From Streptomyces iranensis (GTDB lineage: Bacteria; Actinomycetota; Actinomycetes; Streptomycetales; Streptomycetaceae), in assembly GCF_017874715.1 (NCBI RefSeq), contig NZ_JAGGLR010000016.1, positions 234,813 through 298,812 on the forward strand: DNA of 64,000 nt, in the 5' to 3' direction. Below, piece by piece: positions 7,068 to 15,450 of this stretch. The position numbers and the translations under genes are program-made. Within the stretch, counting starts at the first letter, position 1; each line of letters opens with the position of its first letter. The notes below the pieces were generated by a model. It was not told where the DNA came from. It was given only the letters and a program-made list of their open reading frames with translations, and did no database searches.

Positions 7068-8294
7068 CTAGCAGTCGCAGCCGCAGTCACACCCATCACA
7101 GCAGTCGCAGCTGCAGCAGTCGCCGCAATTGCTGCAGCAGTCACAACAGTCGCAGCAGTCACCGCACTTATGGCACAGGCCCTCGCGCGGCTGCCCGGAC
7201 CACGGGTCGTGGTACGGATCGCGGCAGCACACCTGGCAGGTGCAGCAGAGCCCGGTCCACACCAGGCAGCCCGCGATCAACCCCCGTCGGCGGCCGTGCG
7301 GCGGCTCCGGGGGCGCGCCGCCGGGGCCTCCCGGGTTGATCCACGGCGACTGCGGCGGCCCGTAGGAGGACTCCGGGGTGCCCGGGGTGCCCGGGGTGCC
7401 CGCGCCCTGGCCTCCGGTGTGCGCACAGCCAGTGGTGCCGAAGGCGCGGTCGACCGCGCGCCCCAGCTCATGGACCAGCAGTACATGGGCGAGGCGCCCG
7501 GAGCCCTTGCCCACGAATTCGGTGTCCTTGAGCGCCAGCCGCACCCCGTGCACCGCGTCGTCGCACAGCCTGCGGACCTCGGTGAGGTCGGTCCCGGTGG
7601 CCGCGATCGGGTTCCAGGCGCCCGTCTCGGCGTCCTCGGCCAGGTCCTCCACCGCGTCCAGCAGATGCGCCAGCCGCCCGAAGAGCCGGCCCGCCTCCTC
7701 CAGCGGGGCCCGGTTGCCGGGCCGCCCGGCCAGGACGGCGGTGTGCCCGAAGGCCGCGGCGGTCGCGGTCTCGGTGGGCTCGGTAACGGTCAGCAGAGGG
7801 GTGCCGGGGCCCGCGAGGGACTCCAGCTCCTCCTGCCGGCCGACCGCGTCGAGCAGCAGCGCGGTGTCGAAGCCGAGCGTGGCGCCGCTGCGCTCCCCGG
7901 CCCGATCCCACCGCCCGGCCACCCGGCGGGCGGCCGCGGCGACCGGCCGCCGGGCCAACGCCCCGTCGCCGTCCGCCACATGGTCGCGTACCTTCGCCGA
8001 GGCCAGCACCAGCGAGACGGTGGCCGCGAGACGCGCCCCCTCGCCCTGGGCGACCGACGCCGTCCGCATCCCGCGCAGCGGACAGGGCCCGGCGGTCCGC
8101 CGCCGACCCTCCGACCGCCCGGCCTGGGCCTCCACCAGCACCGATATCACCAGGCCGTCGTAATTGGTGGCGATGCGGGCGAACTGCCCGTGGTCACCCC
8201 TCAACGCGAGGCACAGCCCGCACAAATGCGCCATCCACTCAGTGCGCAGGTTTTCCGACAGCCGATGCCGACAAGGCCGGATAATGCCAAACAC
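7068..8294 (-). CDS. DUF5685 family protein with cysteine-rich tail
   Basis: A 408-residue protein of unknown function. The N-terminus FGIIRPCRHRL followed by HLCGLCLALRGDHG and GPCPLRG has the spaced cysteines of the DUF5685 family and probably binds metal. A mainly helical middle follows, then a Gly/Pro linker with G-T-P repeats near residue 300. The last 66 residues contain about 24 cysteines in CC, CDCC and CGDCC runs, recalling a metallothionein. No signal peptide is obvious. Of two adjacent GTG codons (8297, 8294), the second has GGGGA at 5-nt spacing and matches the family opening. It is divergent from the SepF-like gene and followed by the composite repeat. Confidence 0.85.
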   Translation of the reverse strand: MFGIIRPCRHRLSENLRTEWMAHLCGLCLALRGDHGQFARIATNYDGLVISVLVEAQAGRSEGRRRTAGPCPLRGMRTASVAQGEGARLAATVSLVLASAKVRDHVADGDGALARRPVAAAARRVAGRWDRAGERSGATLGFDTALLLDAVGRQEELESLAGPGTPLLTVTEPTETATAAAFGHTAVLAGRPGNRAPLEEAGRLFGRLAHLLDAVEDLAEDAETGAWNPIAATGTDLTEVRRLCDDAVHGVRLALKDTEFVGKGSGRLAHVLLVHELGRAVDRAFGTTGCAHTGGQGAGTPGTPGTPESSYGPPQSPWINPGGPGGAPPEPPHGRRRGLIAGCLVWTGLCCTCQVCCRDPYHDPWSGQPREGLCHKCGDCCDCCDCCSNCGDCCSCDCCDGCDCGCDC

Positions 8295-8527
8295 CACGAT
8301 CCCCGTTCACCCGTACGTCCCCGACGTCACCCGTCCGGCAGCGGCGGAGTCTACCCACCGCTCCGTCAGCCTTCGTAAGCAGGTGGAACTCTGATATGGC
8401 GCCAGCCGTTGTGCACCAGTAACGTCACGAATCCCCTGTGCGGCCGCAATCCACGTGGCAGACCATCCGCATCATGGACGACCATAGAGGGGCGGACAGT
8501 ACACACCATCAGGGAGAGGAGGCGTCC

Positions 8528-8959
8528 ATGGGATCGGTACGCAAGGCAAGTGCCTGGCTTGGCCTCGTCGACGACAGCGATGACGAGCGCTACTACGACG
8601 ACGACTACGCCGAGGGGTCCGAGCCCGGCGACTCCTGGATGACCGACCCGCGCGCGCGGGTGGCCGACGAGACCGCGCGGGACCAGGGCACCCGGATCGC
8701 CACGGTCACCCCGGACGGATTCCGGGACGCCCGCGGCATCGGCGAGCTGTTCCGGGAGGGCGTCCCGGTCATCGTGAACCTCACGACGATGGAGTCCGCC
8801 GACGCCAAGCGCGTGGTGGATTTCATGGCCGGGCTGATCTTCGGGCTGCGGGGCTCGATCGACCGGGTGGCCAACCGCGTCTTCCTCCTCACCCCGGCCG
8901 ACTTCCAGATCGTCAGCGGACAGTCCGGCCACGCCACGGGCTTTTTCAACCAGAGCTAG
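8528..8959 (+). CDS. SepF-like cell-division/polar-growth protein (sflA/sepF2 type)
   Basis: A 143-residue protein starting at ATG 8528 with GGAGAGGAGG upstream. Residues 1-13 (MGSVRKASAWLGL) form the amphipathic membrane-targeting helix typical of SepF. An acidic Asp/Tyr-rich linker follows, then a SepF core from about residue 57 (RIATVTPDGFRDARGIGELF) through the VIVNLTTMESADAKRVVDFM strand-helix and the GLRGSIDRVANRVFLLTP segment. SepF proteins tether FtsZ to the membrane. The dcw cluster is absent here, so this is a paralogue rather than the canonical sepF. It converges on the acyl-CoA dehydrogenase gene only 12 bp away. Confidence 0.92.
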   Translation: MGSVRKASAWLGLVDDSDDERYYDDDYAEGSEPGDSWMTDPRARVADETARDQGTRIATVTPDGFRDARGIGELFREGVPVIVNLTTMESADAKRVVDFMAGLIFGLRGSIDRVANRVFLLTPADFQIVSGQSGHATGFFNQS

Positions 8960-8968
8960 CCCCGGGGC

Positions 8969-9000
8969 CGCTCACCGGAAGGCATCGATTCCGGTGAGCG
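8969..9000 (+). terminator. Convergent hairpin overlapping the acyl-CoA dehydrogenase 3' end
   Basis: A 12-bp perfect stem (8969-8980 with 8989-9000) has an 8-nt loop. It starts 10 bp after the SepF-like stop and covers the last nine codons of the opposite gene, so the terminator for one gene is embedded in the coding end of the other. Confidence 0.65.
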
Positions 9001-10159
9001 CCTTGCCCAGCACCAGTTGGTGCATTTCGACGGTGCCCTCATAGGTGAGCACGGACTCCAGATTCGTGGCGTGCCGCATCACCGGATACTCCAGCGAGAT
9101 CCCGTTGGCGCCCAGAATCGTCCGGGCCGTACGGCAGATCTCGATCGCCTCCCGCACATTGTTCAGCTTGCCGAAGCTGACCTGCTCGGGGCGGAGCCGC
9201 CCCGCCTCCAAACGCCGCCCCAGATGGTGGGCGAGCAGCACCCCCTTGTGGAGCTCCAGCGCCATATCGGCCAGCTTGGCCTGGGTGAGCTGGAAGCCGC
9301 CGATCGGCCGGCCGAACTGCTCCCGCTCCCGCGCGTAGTCCAGCGCCGCCTCGAACGCGGAGCGGGCCGCGCCCATCGATCCCCAGATGATGCCGTAGCG
9401 GGCGTGGCTCAGACAGCTCAGCGGCCCGCGCAACCCGGTGACCTCGGGCAGCACCGCGTCGGCGGGCAGCCGTACCTCGTCCAGGATCAGCTCGCTGGTG
9501 ACCGAGGCGCGCAGCGACCACTTGTGCTTGATGTCGGGGGCCGAGAAGCCGGGCGCGTCGGTGGGGACGACGAAGCCGCGGATCCCCTCGTCGGTGCGGG
9601 CCCACACCACGGCGACCCCGGCCACCGAGCCATTGGTGATCCACATCTTGCGGCCGGTGAGCACCCAGTCCGAGCCGTCCCGCTTGGCGTAGGTGCGCAT
9701 CCCGGCCGGGTCGGAGCCATGGTCGGGCTCGGTCAGCCCGAAGCAGCCGATGACCTCGCCGGCGGCCATCCGGGGCAGCCACCGCTCCTTCTGCTCCTCG
9801 GAGCCGAAGCGGTGGATGGCGTACATGGACAGGGAGCCCTGCACCGACATCAGGGAGCGGATCCCGGAGTCGGCGGCCTCCAGCTCCAGACAGGCCAGGC
9901 CGTACTGGATCGGACCGGCGCCCGCGCAGCCGTAGCCGGTGAGGGACATCCCGAGTGCGCCGAGGGAGCCGAGCTCCCGGGCCAGCTCGCGGATGCCGGG
10001 CACCTCGCCGCGCTCGTACCAGTCGGCGATGTGCGGCAGTACGCGGTCGGCGGCCCACTGCCGCATGGTGTCGCGGACCGCGAGGTCTTCGGGGTCGAGG
10101 AGATCGTCGAGCCCCAGCGGGTCGCGCGGATCGAACGACGGCAGGGTGCCAGCGGACAT
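8972..10159 (-). CDS. Acyl-CoA dehydrogenase, glutaryl-CoA dehydrogenase-like
   Basis: A 395-residue FAD-dependent acyl-CoA dehydrogenase. The flavin-binding stretches CFGLTEPDHGSDPAGM and WITNGSVAGVAVVWAR are present. The C-terminal YEGTVEMHQLVLGKALTG carries the catalytic Glu (about residue 374) at the GcdH position and resembles the glutaryl-CoA dehydrogenase end YEGTHDIH...ITGI. Predicted reaction: oxidation of an acyl-CoA (possibly glutaryl-CoA, with decarboxylation) passing electrons to ETF. The ATG at 10159 has GGAGG 9 nt upstream. It stands alone as a transcription unit, so substrate cannot be inferred from context. Confidence 0.93.
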   Translation of the reverse strand: MSAGTLPSFDPRDPLGLDDLLDPEDLAVRDTMRQWAADRVLPHIADWYERGEVPGIRELARELGSLGALGMSLTGYGCAGAGPIQYGLACLELEAADSGIRSLMSVQGSLSMYAIHRFGSEEQKERWLPRMAAGEVIGCFGLTEPDHGSDPAGMRTYAKRDGSDWVLTGRKMWITNGSVAGVAVVWARTDEGIRGFVVPTDAPGFSAPDIKHKWSLRASVTSELILDEVRLPADAVLPEVTGLRGPLSCLSHARYGIIWGSMGAARSAFEAALDYAREREQFGRPIGGFQLTQAKLADMALELHKGVLLAHHLGRRLEAGRLRPEQVSFGKLNNVREAIEICRTARTILGANGISLEYPVMRHATNLESVLTYEGTVEMHQLVLGKALTGIDAFR

Positions 10160-10403
10160 GGGTGGCGGCCTCCGGTGGATGCGGTTCCGGGTACGCCGGG
10201 CGGATACCGGCCGCCGGGGCACGTCCTCCCGCCCGGCGGCCGGGTGATCAGCCCGGCCGCTCCGACGCTACGACCGGGTAACCCCTGGCGTCCAGACCTG
10301 CTCACGCCGGGTCATCACGGGCCGGACAGCGACCGGGCAGCGGCCGGGCAGCGGTCGAGTAGGGCGAGGGCGGGACTCGGGGCGGGGCGGGCTGTCCCGA
10401 ACC

Positions 10404-10560
10404 TGCGGCGGGCTGTTCCCTTCCCCGCCCCTTCCCACAGCATCGGCATGCGGCTCCGCCGCACGGCAAGGGCTTCGCTGCACGGCAGGGGTTTCGCCCC
10501 TGGACCCCGGGGCCTGGGGCGGAGCCCCAGTTGTGGGAAGGGGCGGGGAGGGGAAAGACC
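10404..10560. repeat. Composite inverted-repeat element, copy 2
   Basis: The left part reads cgggctgttcccttccccgcccc and ends in cttccc at 10436. The right part (about 10533-10557) is its near-exact reverse complement with ttgtgggaaggggcggggag. Between them lie atgcggctccgccgc and ggggcggagcccc hairpins. The element ends about 45 bp before the MFS-gene stop codon. The rest of the 10160-10603 spacer shows no gene. Confidence 0.85.
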
Positions 10561-10603
10561 GCCGGACACCCGGTAGGCCCCGAGCTGCCCCGGCCCTGGT
10601 CGG

Positions 10604-12385
10604 TCAGGACTCGGCGGCGACGGTGGCGCGGTCGAGACGGGCCGGGGCCTTCGTGCCGTCCGGGGCCTTCGTGCCGTCCCGCCCCTTCTGCTCCGCCAGC
10701 CCCTGCTGCTCCGCCGGGCCCTGCTGGTCCGCCGGGCCCTGCTGGTCCGCCAGCCCCTGCTGCTCCGCCGACCCCCGCTGCTCCGCCGGGCCCTGGGTGG
10801 ACTCCTCCTCGTCGGCGGCGCACTCCATGGCCTTGGGCAGCCGCAGCGCGGCCAGCGCGCCGAGCGTCAGCAGCCCGGCGCTGACCGCGAGCGTGACGTG
10901 CAGACCGTGCACGAAGGCGGCGCGGGAGGCCGACCGCAGGGCCTCCCCGGCGTGGCCGCCGAGCCGGTCGGAGACCTTGTACGCGGCGCCCAGCGACTGG
11001 CTCGCGTCGGAACTGGCGGAGGCGGGGACGCCGGGCACCGAGGAGACGCCGGGCTTGTAGGCGGCGTTCATGACGCTGCCGAGGAGGGCGATGCCGATAC
11101 CGGCGCCGAGCTGGTAGGAGGTCTCGCCGATGGCGGCCGCGCCGCCCGCGGAACCGGACGACGCCTCGTTGAGCATGGACTCGTACGCGCTGAACAGCGT
11201 GGTCTCCAGGCCGAAGCCCAGGACGATGAAGCCGCCGGCGAGCACGGCCGGCCGGTCGGACAGGCCCATGGCGGTGAGCGAGAGCACGGCGAGGGCGGTG
11301 AGCGCGAAGCCGACCACGACCATGACCCGCGGGCCGAGCCACTGGAGCATCCGGGACCCCACGAGCCCGGCGGCCATGGCGGCGAAGGTGAGCGGCAGCA
11401 GCCGCAGACCGGTCTCGAGCGGGGTGAGCCCGAGCACGAGCTGGAGGTACTGGGCGGCTATGAGCTCCAGGCCGACGAGCGCCAGCAGGGCGAGCACGAT
11501 ACAGCCGACGGAGATCGAGAAGGCGGGCCGGGCGAACAGCTTGAGGTCCACCAGCGGATGCGTACGGCGGCGCTGGCGGCGGACGAAGAGCACCAGCAGC
11601 ACCGCCCCGACCAGCACCGGGGCGGCGGTCACGGCGTCCAGCGGCCCCGCGCCGCTGCCCACCCGCTTGACGCCGAGGACAACGCAGAACAGCCCGCAGG
11701 CGGCCATGAGCGCGCCCAGCACGTCCCAGGGGCCGTTCTTGTCGCCGGTGGACTCCGGCAGCAGCCAGCGGCCGACGGGCAGCGCCACGATCATCAGGGG
11801 CAGGTTGACCAGGAAGACCGAACCCCACCAGAAGTTCTCCACCAGGAAGCCGCCGAGCAGCGGGCCGACGGCCGCGCCGACGGCGGCTACCGCGCTCCAG
11901 ATGCCTATCGCCAGCGCCCGCTCCCGGCGGTCCGGGAAGACCTGGCGCAGTATCGACAGGGTGGCAGGCATGATCATCGCGCCGCCGACGCCCAGCAGGG
12001 CGCGGGCCACGATGAGGATCTGGGGGTTGGGGGCGAAGGCGGCGATCGCGGAGGCGGCGCCGAAGAGCCCGTAGCCGAGCAGCAGGACGCGTCGTCTGCC
12101 GACGCGGTCGCCGAGGGTGCCGAAGAGGATCAGCAGCGAGGCGCAGACCAGTGGGTAGACGTCCACGATCCACAGCAGTTCGATCCCGCCGGGGCGCAGA
12201 TCCTCGGTCACCGCCGGGACCGCGACATGGAGCACGGTCGCGTCCACGGCGACGAGCAGCAGACTGACGCAGAGCACGAGAAGCACGACCCAGCGGTTCG
12301 ACCCGCCGTCGCTCGCCTCGGTGCCGCGCCATTGCCGGGGAACGCCCGCCGTCCGCCGATTGCCGGCCGTGGTCGTCCCGGACAT
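10604..12385 (-). CDS. MFS transporter, DHA2 (14-TM) drug/solute exporter
   Basis: A 593-residue integral membrane protein with about 14 TM helices. Motif A-like GTLGDRVGRRRVLL follows TM2, and the antiporter motif C-like AAVGAAVGPLLGGFL lies in TM5. The opening (WVVLLVLCVSLLLVAVDATVLHVAVP) is typical of the EmrB/QacA or SmvA group of proton-coupled exporters. The ATG at 12385 has GGGAGG at 7-nt spacing. The cytoplasmic C-terminus (last ~60 residues) is an in-frame Gln/Gly/Ala repeat tail not needed for transport. No adjacent regulator is present, so the substrate is unknown. Confidence 0.93.
   Translation of the reverse strand: MSGTTTAGNRRTAGVPRQWRGTEASDGGSNRWVVLLVLCVSLLLVAVDATVLHVAVPAVTEDLRPGGIELLWIVDVYPLVCASLLILFGTLGDRVGRRRVLLLGYGLFGAASAIAAFAPNPQILIVARALLGVGGAMIMPATLSILRQVFPDRRERALAIGIWSAVAAVGAAVGPLLGGFLVENFWWGSVFLVNLPLMIVALPVGRWLLPESTGDKNGPWDVLGALMAACGLFCVVLGVKRVGSGAGPLDAVTAAPVLVGAVLLVLFVRRQRRRTHPLVDLKLFARPAFSISVGCIVLALLALVGLELIAAQYLQLVLGLTPLETGLRLLPLTFAAMAAGLVGSRMLQWLGPRVMVVVGFALTALAVLSLTAMGLSDRPAVLAGGFIVLGFGLETTLFSAYESMLNEASSGSAGGAAAIGETSYQLGAGIGIALLGSVMNAAYKPGVSSVPGVPASASSDASQSLGAAYKVSDRLGGHAGEALRSASRAAFVHGLHVTLAVSAGLLTLGALAALRLPKAMECAADEEESTQGPAEQRGSAEQQGLADQQGPADQQGPAEQQGLAEQKGRDGTKAPDGTKAPARLDRATVAAES
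10652..10795. repeat. Eight-unit 18-bp in-frame repeat in the MFS C-terminal tail
   Basis: Exactly 8 x 18 bp (10652-10795), with consensus near ctgctccgccgggccctg. It encodes six-residue units of the type A-[ED]-Q-Q-G-[LP] and ends with two D-G-T-K-A-P units. The length keeps the frame, so copy number could vary without breaking the protein. Confidence 0.92.
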
Positions 12386-12549
12386 GTACGCACCTCCCTG
12401 GGTCTTACGCTCGCGGTCCGCCGTCGTGACGGCGGTACGTCACGTCGTAGGGACGTCCGGGTGACCCCGGTGGCGAAGGCGCGAGTGAGAGGTCAGGGTA
12501 CGCGAGTCCCCGCGCGAGCCGTGTGCCGCAGGTCATGTTGGGACCGGCC

Positions 12550-12765
12550 CGCGGATGGTTACGGAGGCGTACGTTCCAGACTTCCCCTTTTGTCCCTCCG
12601 TCCCTCTGCCGTCCCTCCTGTGTCCTCCCGGCGTTCCACCCGCGTCCCACCCGTGGCCCACCGGTGGCCGCCTTCCGTTCGTCCCTCGTTGTCCCTCGTT
12701 GTCGTCCGCTGTCGACCGCTGTCGTCCGCCGTCGCCCGCCGTCGGTCGCGGTTCCCGCGACGTAG
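12550..12765. repeat. Degenerate pyrimidine-biased short-repeat region
   Basis: Blocks of cgtccctc, gtcccacccg and gtcgtccgctgtcgaccgct-like motifs recur with 10-20-bp periods across about 200 bp between the MFS and mannosyltransferase genes. No stable frame, start site or family match is visible; it looks like decayed tandem repeats. The flanking 12386-12549 shows nothing recognisable. Confidence 0.6.
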
Positions 12766-12808
12766 TTGTCCACAGCCCCCGCGGCCCCTTCGCGGAGCGT
12801 TGTCCACA
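12766..12808 (+). promoter_or_regulatory. Pair of consensus DnaA boxes
   Basis: TTGTCCACA, the preferred Streptomyces DnaA box, occurs at 12766-12774 and again at 12800-12808 in the same orientation, 34 bp apart. They sit just upstream of the membrane mannosyltransferase start. No dnaA/dnaN genes or box cluster is nearby, so this is not oriC. Confidence 0.6.
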
Positions 12809-12835
12809 GGCTCCGCGGGCGGCCCGGACATCCTT

Positions 12836-12851
12836 GATAATCGTCGCCGTG
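12836..12851 (+). promoter_or_regulatory. -10 element for a leaderless transcript
   Basis: GATAAT at 12836-12841 is followed by 7 nt and then the GTG start at 12849. No Shine-Dalgarno is present, so transcription probably begins at the start codon. No good -35 is visible at 17 bp, which may mean an activator or alternative sigma factor. Confidence 0.5.
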
Positions 12852-14033
12852 ACTGATCTCGCCCAGGCCGGCACCGCGCCGCTCAGCGACGACGGCCGAC
12901 CGGGCCGCGCCGCCGGGCGCGCGCTGCGCCGGGCCGCTCCAGCACTGCTCGCATACGCGGGGACGCGCCTGCTCGGGCTGGTGGTTCTCGCGATCTGGGG
13001 AGCCTTCGCGGACAAGAGCCCGCACCAGTTGCTCTCCGCGCGCTGGGACTCGCTGTGGTACACCCGCATCGCCGAGGAGGGGTACGGCTACACGCTCCAT
13101 CTGCCCGACGGCGCGGTCCACTCCAACCTGGCGTTCTTCCCCCTGCTCCCGGCGCTGGAGCGAGTGATATCGGCCATAACCCCGCTGGCCGTGGCCGACG
13201 CCGGTCTGCTGGTGAGCTCGGTCACGTCCCTGTTCGCCGCCTGGGGGATCTTCGCGATCGGTGACCTGCTGTACGGGCGGCGGGTGGGTGTCACGCTGGC
13301 CGTGCTGTGGGGTGTGCTGCCGGTCGGCATCGTGCAGTCGATGGCGTACTCGGAGTCCCTCTTCACGGCGCTGGCCGCCTGGGGGGTCTACGCGGCGCTC
13401 ACCCGGCGGTGGCTGTGGGCGGGGCTGTGCGCGGCGCTGGCGGGGCTCACCCGGCCGGTGGGGGCGGCGGTGGTCGCCGCGGTCTGGGTGGCGGCCGCGG
13501 TGGAGCTGCTGCAGGACGGGCGGCGCCAGGCGTGGCGCACGAATCGGAGTCTGCTCGCGGGCGTCGTACTCGCACCGCTGGGCTGGCTGGGCTATGTGGC
13601 GTGGGTCGCCCTCCACACCGGGAGCATCACCGGCTACTTCGAAGTGCAGAACGGCTGGGGCAACGGCTTCGACGGCGGTCTGGCCTTCGCGGGCTTCATC
13701 GGGGGGCTGCTGATCGAGCCGCCCTTCGTGGGCGGGCTCGGGCTGCTGCTCGGCGTCGGGGCGCTGGTCCGGCTCGCGGTCCGCTGTGTGCGGCAGCGCC
13801 AGCCGCTGCCGCTGCTGGCTTACGGCGGTGCGGTGCTCGTCCTGGCACTGGCCGCGAAGGGGTACTTCGGTTCCAAGCCCCGGCTGCTGCTACCGGCCTT
13901 CCCGCTGCTGCTGCCGATCGCGGTCGCCCTGGCCCGGCTGCGCCCGGTGCGCACCGCGCTGATCCTGGGGTCGGTGGGGCTCGCCTCGGCGGTGTACGGG
14001 GCCTTCTGGCTGCACGGCTCCGGGCCGCCCTGA
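12849..14033 (+). CDS. PIG-V-like integral membrane mannosyltransferase
   Basis: A 394-residue polytopic membrane protein with about 8-10 TM segments. After TM1 it has RWDSLWYTRIAEEGYGY (about residues 65-81) and LAFFPLLPALERV, the signature arrangement of PIG-V/GPI mannosyltransferase II relatives and other GT-C enzymes that use polyprenyl-phosphate sugar donors on the outer membrane face. The Arg-Trp-Asp motif holds the likely catalytic Asp. The GTG at 12849 is chosen because a -10 hexamer sits 7 nt upstream; earlier in-frame codons fall in the degenerate repeat region. Acceptor unknown. Similar Streptomyces proteins are annotated only as integral membrane proteins. Confidence 0.8.
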   Translation: MTDLAQAGTAPLSDDGRPGRAAGRALRRAAPALLAYAGTRLLGLVVLAIWGAFADKSPHQLLSARWDSLWYTRIAEEGYGYTLHLPDGAVHSNLAFFPLLPALERVISAITPLAVADAGLLVSSVTSLFAAWGIFAIGDLLYGRRVGVTLAVLWGVLPVGIVQSMAYSESLFTALAAWGVYAALTRRWLWAGLCAALAGLTRPVGAAVVAAVWVAAAVELLQDGRRQAWRTNRSLLAGVVLAPLGWLGYVAWVALHTGSITGYFEVQNGWGNGFDGGLAFAGFIGGLLIEPPFVGGLGLLLGVGALVRLAVRCVRQRQPLPLLAYGGAVLVLALAAKGYFGSKPRLLLPAFPLLLPIAVALARLRPVRTALILGSVGLASAVYGAFWLHGSGPP

Positions 14034-14353
14034 TCCGGCCACCACCGCGATCCGGCCACCCCGACCGGCCGGGCGGGGCCCCGCGGACGATCACTCCCGG
14101 CCACCCGGCGACGCCGGGGGAAACTTCGGGGAACGCTATGGCTAATAGGCGATAAACACGCCCTGTAAGAATTCCATAAAGTCCCTGAGACACGCCCATT
14201 GGAAGGCGGGGAGCAGAAAAGTCCCGGGCCTCGCGCATTCCTTGGAAAGGGCGCGGCCAAAAGCCGTGGACGAGACGTACTCCACATCACATCGTCATCA
14301 CAAAGCGACCTGATCGACTGAACCCGCCTGTCACGCAATGTAACGTCGATTAG
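14034..14353. other. Intergenic region before the PAP2 gene
   Basis: A 320-bp spacer with a relatively AT-rich middle (14140-14200). No gene, tRNA or recognised riboswitch was found. The 3' end carries TAACGT (14341-14346), 7 nt before the GTG start of the phosphatase gene, a likely -10 for a leaderless message. Confidence 0.5.
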
Positions 14354-15388
14354 GTGCGTACCGAAGACAAGCTCCCCGCGACCGAGGAGCGAAGGCCCGA
14401 TCTCGCGCGACCGCGCATGACCCGAACACGCTTCTGGCTGCTCGGGACCACGCTGGCGGTCTACGCGGCGACCGTGATCGGCGTGCTCACCACCTCATGG
14501 CTGGTGAAGCTCGACTGGCAGGTCATGCTCTTCCGGCCCTACAAGCAGTGGCCCGAGTTCCACACCTTCCTGGACTACTTCGTGGTCATGGGCCAGCGCG
14601 GGCCCACCGCCGTGGCCGTCGCCGCCTGGCTGGGATGGTGCTGCTACCGGCAGCGCACCCTGCGCCCGCTGCTGGCGCTGGGCACCTCCCTGCTGCTGCT
14701 GAACGCCACCGTGGGCGCGGTGAAGATCGGCTTCGGCCGGCTCGGTCCGCACTACGCGACCACCGTCGGGTCCAACGAGATGTGGGGCACCGGCGATATA
14801 TTTCCTTCGGGTCACACCGCGAACGCCGTGGTCACCTGGGGCATTCTGGCCTATCTGGCGACCACCCCCGTGGCCCGCAGGGTCGCCTCGCTGATCGCCG
14901 CGGGCTTCGCCTTCGGGGTCGGCATGACCACCGTCTACCTCGGCACCCACTGGCTGAGCGATGTGGTGCTGGGCTGGGCCGCCGGGGTGCTGGTGCTGCT
15001 GGCGCTGCCCTGGCTGGAGCCCGCCATGGCCCGCGCCGAGGCGCTGCTGCTGACCCTGTGGCACCGGTTGCGCGAGCGCCGGGCGCCCGTGCCGGTGCCG
15101 TCCGGGCGGCCGGTCGCCGGGACCCCGCTGGCCACCCCGCGCACCGCGCGCGACGACGAGCTGCCCACCCGCGAGACCGTGGCCGTGGTCCGGCCCGGCA
15201 CCGCCACCGGCCGGAGCCCCGACGGGCGGCCCCTCCACCCGGTCCGCCAGCACACGATGCGCTCCGAGCGCACCCCGGTCACCCCGGTCGGCAGCCGGCG
15301 GCCGCCGCACGCCGACCGGGTGCCGCGCGCCACGGCGCCCTTCGGCCCGTCCGGCGCCTCCCGGGGTCGTACGGCCGCCGGAGGCTGA
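14354..15388 (+). CDS. PAP2-superfamily membrane phosphatase with disordered C-terminal tail
   Basis: A 344-residue protein. Six TM helices lie within residues 28-225, followed by about 120 residues of Pro/Arg/Thr-rich tail predicted cytoplasmic and disordered. The PAP2 catalytic centre is represented by PSGH (151-154) and GTHWLSDVVLGW (His199, Asp203). However, motif 1 reads KIGFGRLGP rather than K-x6-R-P, and the Arg normally six residues before the motif-3 His is Thr193. This suggests an atypical subgroup. Likely substrates are phosphatidic acid or undecaprenyl-pyrophosphate-type lipids. The GTG start directly follows a -10-like TAACGT and an in-frame TAG, so it is probably leaderless. Confidence 0.88.
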   Translation: MRTEDKLPATEERRPDLARPRMTRTRFWLLGTTLAVYAATVIGVLTTSWLVKLDWQVMLFRPYKQWPEFHTFLDYFVVMGQRGPTAVAVAAWLGWCCYRQRTLRPLLALGTSLLLLNATVGAVKIGFGRLGPHYATTVGSNEMWGTGDIFPSGHTANAVVTWGILAYLATTPVARRVASLIAAGFAFGVGMTTVYLGTHWLSDVVLGWAAGVLVLLALPWLEPAMARAEALLLTLWHRLRERRAPVPVPSGRPVAGTPLATPRTARDDELPTRETVAVVRPGTATGRSPDGRPLHPVRQHTMRSERTPVTPVGSRRPPHADRVPRATAPFGPSGASRGRTAAGG

Positions 15389-15450
15389 GCCACCCACCGG
15401 GCCGCGGGACGGTACGCACGTCCTCCCCCGCGCCGACCGGCCACACCCAC

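Noticed and set aside
12766..12808. Chromosomal origin of replication
   Set aside because: Only two DnaA boxes occur, with no dnaA, dnaN or rpmH nearby; oriC in Streptomyces has many clustered boxes.
12405..12848. Minus-strand Arg/Thr/Asp-rich open frame upstream of the mannosyltransferase gene
   Set aside because: It is built from degenerate short repeats, has no ribosome site or family similarity and conflicts with the promoter region.
14100..14230. ydaO-type c-di-AMP riboswitch upstream of the PAP2 gene
   Set aside because: Only short ggggaac-like fragments fit; the conserved core and pseudoknot elements could not be found.
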